From: Microbacteriaceae bacterium
GTDB lineage: Bacteria; Actinomycetota; Actinomycetes; Actinomycetales; Microbacteriaceae
Length of the DNA: 63,282 bases
Assembly (NCBI GenBank): GCA_007117135.1
Contig: SKHB01000055.1
Coordinates: 1-63,282 of the forward strand
Reading direction: 5' to 3'
Shown here: positions 59,085-63,282 of the stretch, piece by piece
Layout: each line of letters starts with the position of its first letter
Position numbering within the stretch: position 1 is the stretch's first letter
Program-made: the position numbers and the translations under genes
Notes under the pieces: generated by a model
Seen by the model: only the letters and a program-made list of their open reading frames with translations
Told to the model about the DNA's origin: nothing
The model's database searches: none

Positions 59085-59979
59085 GCTCAGCCAGGCGGTG
59101 GGGTGCGGGGAGGTCGGCAACGTTGATGCCGACCATCGCTTCACCCAAACCGCGGGACACGCGAGCAATCACGGCCGGGTCGTGATACTGGGCGGTCGCT
59201 TCAACGATCGCCCGGGCACGAGCCGCTGGTTCACCGGACTTAAAGACGCCCGAACCGACAAACACACCGTCGGCACCCAGCTGCATCATCATGGCTGCAT
59301 CCGCTGGGGTGGCCACCCCACCAGCAGTAAACAGCACCACCGGGAGTGAACCGGTAGCGGCTACTTCTGCGACCAATTCGTAGGGGGCTTGCAATTCTTT
59401 GGCGGCAACATAGATTTCGTCTGGAGCCATGGATTTGAGGCGGTTGATTTCGCCGCGAATGGTGCGAATGTGTTTCGTGGCTTCAGACACGTCTCCGGTT
59501 CCTGCTTCACCTTTGGAGCGAATCATGGCTGCACCTTCGTTGATTCGGCGAAGGGCTTCACCCAGGTTCGTTGCACCACACACGAAGGGAACGTTGAAGC
59601 CCCACTTGTCAATGTGGTTGACATAGTCGGCGGGGCTCAACACTTCGGACTCATCGATGTAGTCGACGTTGAGCTCCTGCAGAACTTGGGCTTCAACAAA
59701 GTGGCCGATACGAGCTTTAGCCATGACGGGGATCGACACCTGGTTGATGATCTGTTCGATCAGGTCCGGGTCACTCATGCGGGCGACTCCGCCCTGGGCG
59801 CGAATGTCTGCGGGGACTCGCTCCAAAGCCATCACCGCGACAGCTCCGGCGTCTTCAGCAATCTTCGCCTGGTCAGCGGTGACGACGTCCATGATGACGC
59901 CACCCTTGAGCATGTCTGCCAGTCCTCGTTTCACACGCGAAGAACCGGTCGTGGCGGCGGGGGACGATGAGTCGGTCAT
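59074..59979 (-). CDS. pdxS: Pyridoxal 5'-phosphate synthase, PdxS subunit
   Basis: This 301-residue TIM barrel builds PLP from ribose 5-phosphate, glyceraldehyde 3-phosphate and ammonia. The motifs [34 protein letters not shown] with a catalytic Lys near 88, and [28 protein letters not shown] are all typical. Length is standard. PLP is the cofactor of TrpB in this same window. Confidence 0.98.
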   Translation of the reverse strand: MTDSSSPAATTGSSRVKRGLADMLKGGVIMDVVTADQAKIAEDAGAVAVMALERVPADIRAQGGVARMSDPDLIEQIINQVSIPVMAKARIGHFVEAQVLQELNVDYIDESEVLSPADYVNHIDKWGFNVPFVCGATNLGEALRRINEGAAMIRSKGEAGTGDVSEATKHIRTIRGEINRLKSMAPDEIYVAAKELQAPYELVAEVAATGSLPVVLFTAGGVATPADAAMMMQLGADGVFVGSGVFKSGEPAARARAIVEATAQYHDPAVIARVSRGLGEAMVGINVADLPAPHRLAERGW

Positions 59980-60041
59980 CGGATATCAACTTTCTGTGAA
60001 TGGTGCTGGCAAATGGACAGCTACTTCATTGTGCACCGAGT

Positions 60042-60596
60042 CTAGCTGGGAGTTTGGCTAAACCATGCGGTGCGCAACTGGCTCCGGATATCTCCCAGTG
60101 TTTGGGGCATCGCTTTTGTTTTGGCGATGATGGGAAAAAAGTTGCTGTCTTGGTGCCAGCGGGGAACGACATGCTGGTGAAGGTGCCCTTCAATACCGGC
60201 ACCGGCCACAGCACCCTGGTTCATTCCAATGTTGAACCCGTGCGCGTTTGCCACCTGGCGTAGCAACACCATCGCCTGCTTGGTGAGGACTGCCATTTCG
60301 GCGGCCTCTTCGGCGGTGGTTTCATCGTAGGTCGAAATGTGGCGATAGGGGCAGATCAACAAATGCCCAGGGTTGTAGGGAAAAAGGTTCAAGACGACGT
60401 AACAGGTGTCGCCTTGAAAGACGACCAGGTTTTCTTCTTCATCCAACTCTGTTGCGACACAAAACACGCACTCGTCCGCACTCCGGCCTGCAGTGCCGGT
60501 GATGTATCCGATACGGTGTGGCACCCACAACCTTTGGAACCCGTCGGGAACACCGGGGATGTCCCAGGAGTTTCTCACGGTCGGGTTGTCACTCAT
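60042..60596 (-). CDS. HIT domain protein (Ap4A phosphorylase-like)
   Basis: This 184-residue protein has the histidine triad as His138, His140 and His142 (GHLHQHVVP). The gene directly after thrS in mycobacteria, Rv2613c, is an Ap4A phosphorylase with the same position and size, so cleavage of dinucleoside polyphosphates is likely. CVFC at 43-46 could bind zinc. The ATG overlaps the thrS stop by 8 bp. Confidence 0.92.
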   Translation of the reverse strand: MSDNPTVRNSWDIPGVPDGFQRLWVPHRIGYITGTAGRSADECVFCVATELDEEENLVVFQGDTCYVVLNLFPYNPGHLLICPYRHISTYDETTAEEAAEMAVLTKQAMVLLRQVANAHGFNIGMNQGAVAGAGIEGHLHQHVVPRWHQDSNFFPIIAKTKAMPQTLGDIRSQLRTAWFSQTPS

Positions 60597-62589
60597 AGCG
60601 TCGTTCCTGGACAGTCTGAACGATCATGTCGATGGCCGTCGACACCGGTACGCCGTTTTCTTGTCGGCCGTCACGGTAGCGGAAGCTGACAGCCCCAGCA
60701 CTGCGGTCGTCTTCCCCGGCGATCAACAAATATGGCACTTTTTGTTTCGTGTGGGTGCGGATCTTTTTCTGCATCCGCTCATCCGAATTGTCGAGCTCGG
60801 CCCGGATACCGTGGGCGGTGAGCTGGGAGACTATTTCTTCCAAGTACGGGGCAAACTCTGCAGCGACGGGAATGCCGACCACTTGGACGGGGGCAAGCCA
60901 AGCGGGGAACGCCCCCGCGTAGTGTTCGGTCAACACACCAAAAAAACGCTCAATGGAGCCAAAGAGTGCCCGGTGGATCATGATGGGGCGTTGTCGGCCC
61001 CCCTCAGCGTCTTGATATTCGAGGTCGAAACGCTCCGGCAGGTTGAAGTCCAACTGGATGGTCGACATTTGCCACGTGCGGCCAATAGCGTCTGTGGCTT
61101 GCACAGAAATCTTGGGGCCGTAAAACGCTGCCCCGCCCGGGTCTGGCACCAGTTGCAACCCGGACGCTTCAGCGACACTTCGCAAAATCCCTGTCGCTTC
61201 TTCCCAGAGCACGTCGTCGCCGACAAATTTGTCGGACTCGGAATCCTTGGTGGACAACTCCAAATAGAACTCGGTCAGGCCGTAGTCCGACAGTAACCCT
61301 AAGACGAAGTCGAGAACGCCGGTCAGTTCTGTTTCCAGGGTGTCACGGGTGGTAAAAATATGCGCATCGTCTTGGGTCATGCCCCGGACACGGGTGAGGC
61401 CGTGCACCACACCGGATTTTTCATACCGATACACAGAGCCAAACTCAAACATCCGAAGCGGCAGTTCACGGTAAGAGCGTTGCCGCTGGCGGTAGATGAG
61501 TATGTGGAACGGGCAGTTCATGGGTTTCAGGTAGTAGTCAACGCCTTGGCGGGTGACCTGACCGTCGTCGTTTTTCTGTTCGTCTAGGTGCATGGCGGGG
61601 AACATGCCGTCTTTGTACCAAGACAGGTGGCCGGAGGTCTCAAACAAATCAGATTTGGTGATGTGTGGGGTGTACACAAACTCGTAACCGGCTTCGTCGT
61701 GGCGCTTCCTCGAGTAGTCCTCCATGACCCGCCTGATCACACCCCCTTTGGGGTGAAAAACGGGAAGGCCGGAACCAATCTCGTCGGGGAAACTAAAGAG
61801 GTCAAGTTCTTGACCCAGTTTGCGGTGGTCGCGCCTTTTGGCTTCTTCCAGGCGGTGGAGATAACCCTCGAGTTCTTCCTTGCTGGGCCACGCAGTGCCA
61901 TAGATGCGTTGCAGCGAGGGATTGTTTTCACTCCCCCGCCAATACGCCGCCGCCACACGAAGCAGGTCAAAGCCTTGACCAATAAGTTTCGTGGTGGGCA
62001 GGTGCGGGCCCCGACACAGGTCTCCCCAGACCGTCTCACCGGCCTGCGACACGTTGTCGTAGATGGTGAGCTCCCCCGCCCCCACCTCAACACTTTCATT
62101 GTCACCGCCAGACGCTGCCTGAGACTTGAGGCCCACCAGTTCGCACTTGTAGGGTTCACTGGCGAGTTCCGCCAACGCCTCATCGTCGGTGACAACCCGG
62201 CGCTGAAAACTCTGCCCCTGGTTGATGATTTTGTACATCTCTTTTTTGATGCGCTTCAGGTCATCCGGGGTGAAGGGGTTTTCCACATCAAAGTCGTAAT
62301 AAAACCCGTCAACAACGGGAGGGCCAATGCCCAGCTTGCTGTCGGGGAAAAGCTTCTGGACCGCCTGCGCCAACACGTGTGCGGTGGAGTGGCGAAGAAT
62401 GGAGAGGCCATCTGGCGAATCAATCACCACCGGCTCAACTACGTCGCCGGCAACAACCTGGCTGGACAGGTCGCGCAGCTCGCCATTTACTCGGATCGCG
62501 ACAACTGCCGGGTCATCAAACAACTCAGTGCCCACGGTGTCACCAGAAACGGTGATGGACGGGGCAGTAGAAGTGTTGGCAGCAGACAC
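60589..62589 (-). CDS. thrS: Threonyl-tRNA synthetase
   Basis: This 666-residue class II synthetase has an N-terminal TGS domain (about 1-70), an editing domain (about 70-230), a catalytic core with the zinc Cys in MNCPFH (about residue 355) and [12 protein letters not shown], and a C-terminal anticodon-binding domain. The start is a GTG; AAGGAG lies about 10 bp before it. It is the first gene of a minus-strand run down to rel. No T-box leader is seen in the 86 bp upstream. Confidence 0.97.
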   Translation of the reverse strand: MSAANTSTAPSITVSGDTVGTELFDDPAVVAIRVNGELRDLSSQVVAGDVVEPVVIDSPDGLSILRHSTAHVLAQAVQKLFPDSKLGIGPPVVDGFYYDFDVENPFTPDDLKRIKKEMYKIINQGQSFQRRVVTDDEALAELASEPYKCELVGLKSQAASGGDNESVEVGAGELTIYDNVSQAGETVWGDLCRGPHLPTTKLIGQGFDLLRVAAAYWRGSENNPSLQRIYGTAWPSKEELEGYLHRLEEAKRRDHRKLGQELDLFSFPDEIGSGLPVFHPKGGVIRRVMEDYSRKRHDEAGYEFVYTPHITKSDLFETSGHLSWYKDGMFPAMHLDEQKNDDGQVTRQGVDYYLKPMNCPFHILIYRQRQRSYRELPLRMFEFGSVYRYEKSGVVHGLTRVRGMTQDDAHIFTTRDTLETELTGVLDFVLGLLSDYGLTEFYLELSTKDSESDKFVGDDVLWEEATGILRSVAEASGLQLVPDPGGAAFYGPKISVQATDAIGRTWQMSTIQLDFNLPERFDLEYQDAEGGRQRPIMIHRALFGSIERFFGVLTEHYAGAFPAWLAPVQVVGIPVAAEFAPYLEEIVSQLTAHGIRAELDNSDERMQKKIRTHTKQKVPYLLIAGEDDRSAGAVSFRYRDGRQENGVPVSTAIDMIVQTVQERRYE

Positions 62590-62675
62590 GGGTGGGTTTC
62601 TCCTTGAGGGTGTGACCAGACCATAAGCCTAACCGCCGACACTCGGGGAACTACCCAACCTGGCAGACTGTTTCC

Positions 62676-63080
62676 ATGCCCACCTCACACATGATCCCCG
62701 TGCATCTGCGCTGGGGTGATGAAGACAAATACGGCCATGTGAACAACGTCGTGTTTTTCAGACTGTTAGAAGAGGCCAGGGCCAGGTGGATTACTGGGGC
62801 GAATGCCCACGACAACCTGCTCACCCGCGGGCTCCTTGTCCACGAAGCAGCCCTCACCTACAACGCCCCCCTCCACTACCGGGAAGCCCCGGTCGTCGTC
62901 GAGCTAACGGTGACAAAGATAGGCGGGGCCTCCATCGACATTGATTGCCGGGTCCTCGACAACGACGACCCACACAGCACCTGTTTCGCCTCCGGGCGTA
63001 TTCGCCTTGTTGCCTACGACTTCGACACCGAAGCACCGAGAAGGCTTAGCCCAGCAGATAGACAGTGGCTTGAGGCTTAG
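62676..63080 (+). CDS. Acyl-CoA thioesterase, 4HBT hotdog family
   Basis: This 134-residue hotdog-fold protein carries the 4-hydroxybenzoyl-CoA thioesterase motif RWGDEDKYGHVNN (12-24), with catalytic Asp17 and the GHVNN helix start. It probably hydrolyses a short- or medium-chain acyl-CoA; the substrate cannot be read from sequence. No ribosome-binding site is seen before the ATG, so it may be leaderless. Its stop overlaps the convergent gene at the window end by 4 bp. Confidence 0.9.
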   Translation: MPTSHMIPVHLRWGDEDKYGHVNNVVFFRLLEEARARWITGANAHDNLLTRGLLVHEAALTYNAPLHYREAPVVVELTVTKIGGASIDIDCRVLDNDDPHSTCFASGRIRLVAYDFDTEAPRRLSPADRQWLEA

Positions 63081-63282
63081 GCGGGAACCACCACGTCTGA
63101 GCGTTCTGATTGCTTGTCAAACGCAACTGTCATTCCAGTGGCTTGAATGGCGCGGTGAATAGCGAGGCTGGCCCGTGAAACTGCTTGGCCGAAATCGGAA
63201 CCGACAGAAACAACAGACACTTCAACAAGGCCTGTCGCAAGTTCTGCACTCAGATCAGCATCAAACAGCTCCTCAGTTTGCA
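63077..63282 (-). CDS. 3' end of an unidentified gene, cut by the window end
   Basis: A minus-strand frame is open from the window edge to a TAA at 63077-63079, giving the last 68 residues (ending ERSDVVVPA). There is no stop in this span, and residues such as ELATGLVEVSVVSVGSDFGQ look like a real soluble protein with a helix near SRASLAIHRAIQATG. I do not recognise the family. It overlaps the thioesterase stop by 4 bp. The start lies outside the window. Confidence 0.6.
   Translation of the reverse strand, partial: QTEELFDADLSAELATGLVEVSVVSVGSDFGQAVSRASLAIHRAIQATGMTVAFDKQSERSDVVVPA

Noticed and set aside
61588-62607. Long + strand open frame (339 codons) opposite thrS
   Set aside because: Antisense to thrS, with no recognisable motif or ribosome-binding site.
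1-63282. CRISPR arrays, insertion sequences, phage, defence or toxin-antitoxin modules
   Set aside because: No regular repeats, transposase, integrase, Cas, restriction or paired toxin-antitoxin genes were recognised anywhere in the window.

Overview
This 63.3 kb window is an ordinary, gene-dense stretch of chromosomal core genome from an actinobacterium, most likely of the family Microbacteriaceae. The evidence is gene order and family-typical proteins: thrS-HIT-pdxS-pdxT-yebC-ruvCAB-yajC-secD-secF-rel; aroE-aroC-aroK-aroB-aroQ-efp-nusB-pyrR-pyrB-pyrC-carA-carB-pyrF-gmk-rpoZ-coaBC-metK-priA-fmt-rsmB-rpe; and hisE-hisG-hisF-hisI-trpE-trpC-trpB-trpA-lgt-gltB-gltD-pyk. Supporting signs are a PriA without a Walker A motif, a DUF6704-type membrane protein in the trp operon, a cysteine-free ribosomal protein S4 and an actinobacterial mIHF domain fused to guanylate kinase. 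Base composition looks moderately GC-rich (not computed). Gaps are very short and most adjacent starts and stops overlap, which suggests a compact genome.

I count one tRNA gene and 62 protein genes; only five of the latter are on the + strand. Layout: 1-1.7 kb, tRNA-Leu(CAA), a GAF-like orphan and a convergent fasciclin lipoprotein. 1.8-17.8 kb (minus), his and trp genes followed by lgt, glutamate synthase and pyruvate kinase. 17.8-25.8 kb (minus), a prolyl isomerase, rpe, rsmB, fmt, priA, metK, coaBC and rpoZ. 25.8-35.2 kb (minus), the mIHF-Gmk fusion and a complete pyr/car operon headed by pyrR with a recognisable PyrR RNA-binding hairpin. 35.3-44.8 kb (minus), nusB, efp, shikimate-pathway genes, mltG, ruvX and alaS. 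44.8-47.2 kb (minus), a 54-residue membrane protein, rpsD and rarA. 47.3-50.0 kb (plus), a cyclophilin-like protein, a DUF349 protein and an unknown protein whose 3' end overlaps the convergent rel. 50.0-62.6 kb (minus), rel, secF/secD/yajC, ruvB/A/C, yebC, pdxT/pdxS, a HIT hydrolase and thrS. The window closes with a divergent + strand thioesterase and the 3' end of an unidentified minus-strand gene.

Functionally the window supplies amino-acid synthesis (Trp, part of His, chorismate, Glu), de novo pyrimidines, PLP, SAM, coenzyme A, translation factors, protein export, (p)ppGpp metabolism and Holliday-junction processing. trpD, trpG and several his genes are not here and must lie elsewhere. 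I found no mobile element, phage, CRISPR, toxin-antitoxin or defence system, and no convincing undescribed multi-gene system. The points most worth a second look are the mIHF-guanylate kinase fusion, two mutually exclusive hairpins at the 3' end of rpsD, the PyrR hairpin at the pyrR ribosome-binding site, and the convergent overlap at the 3' end of rel.
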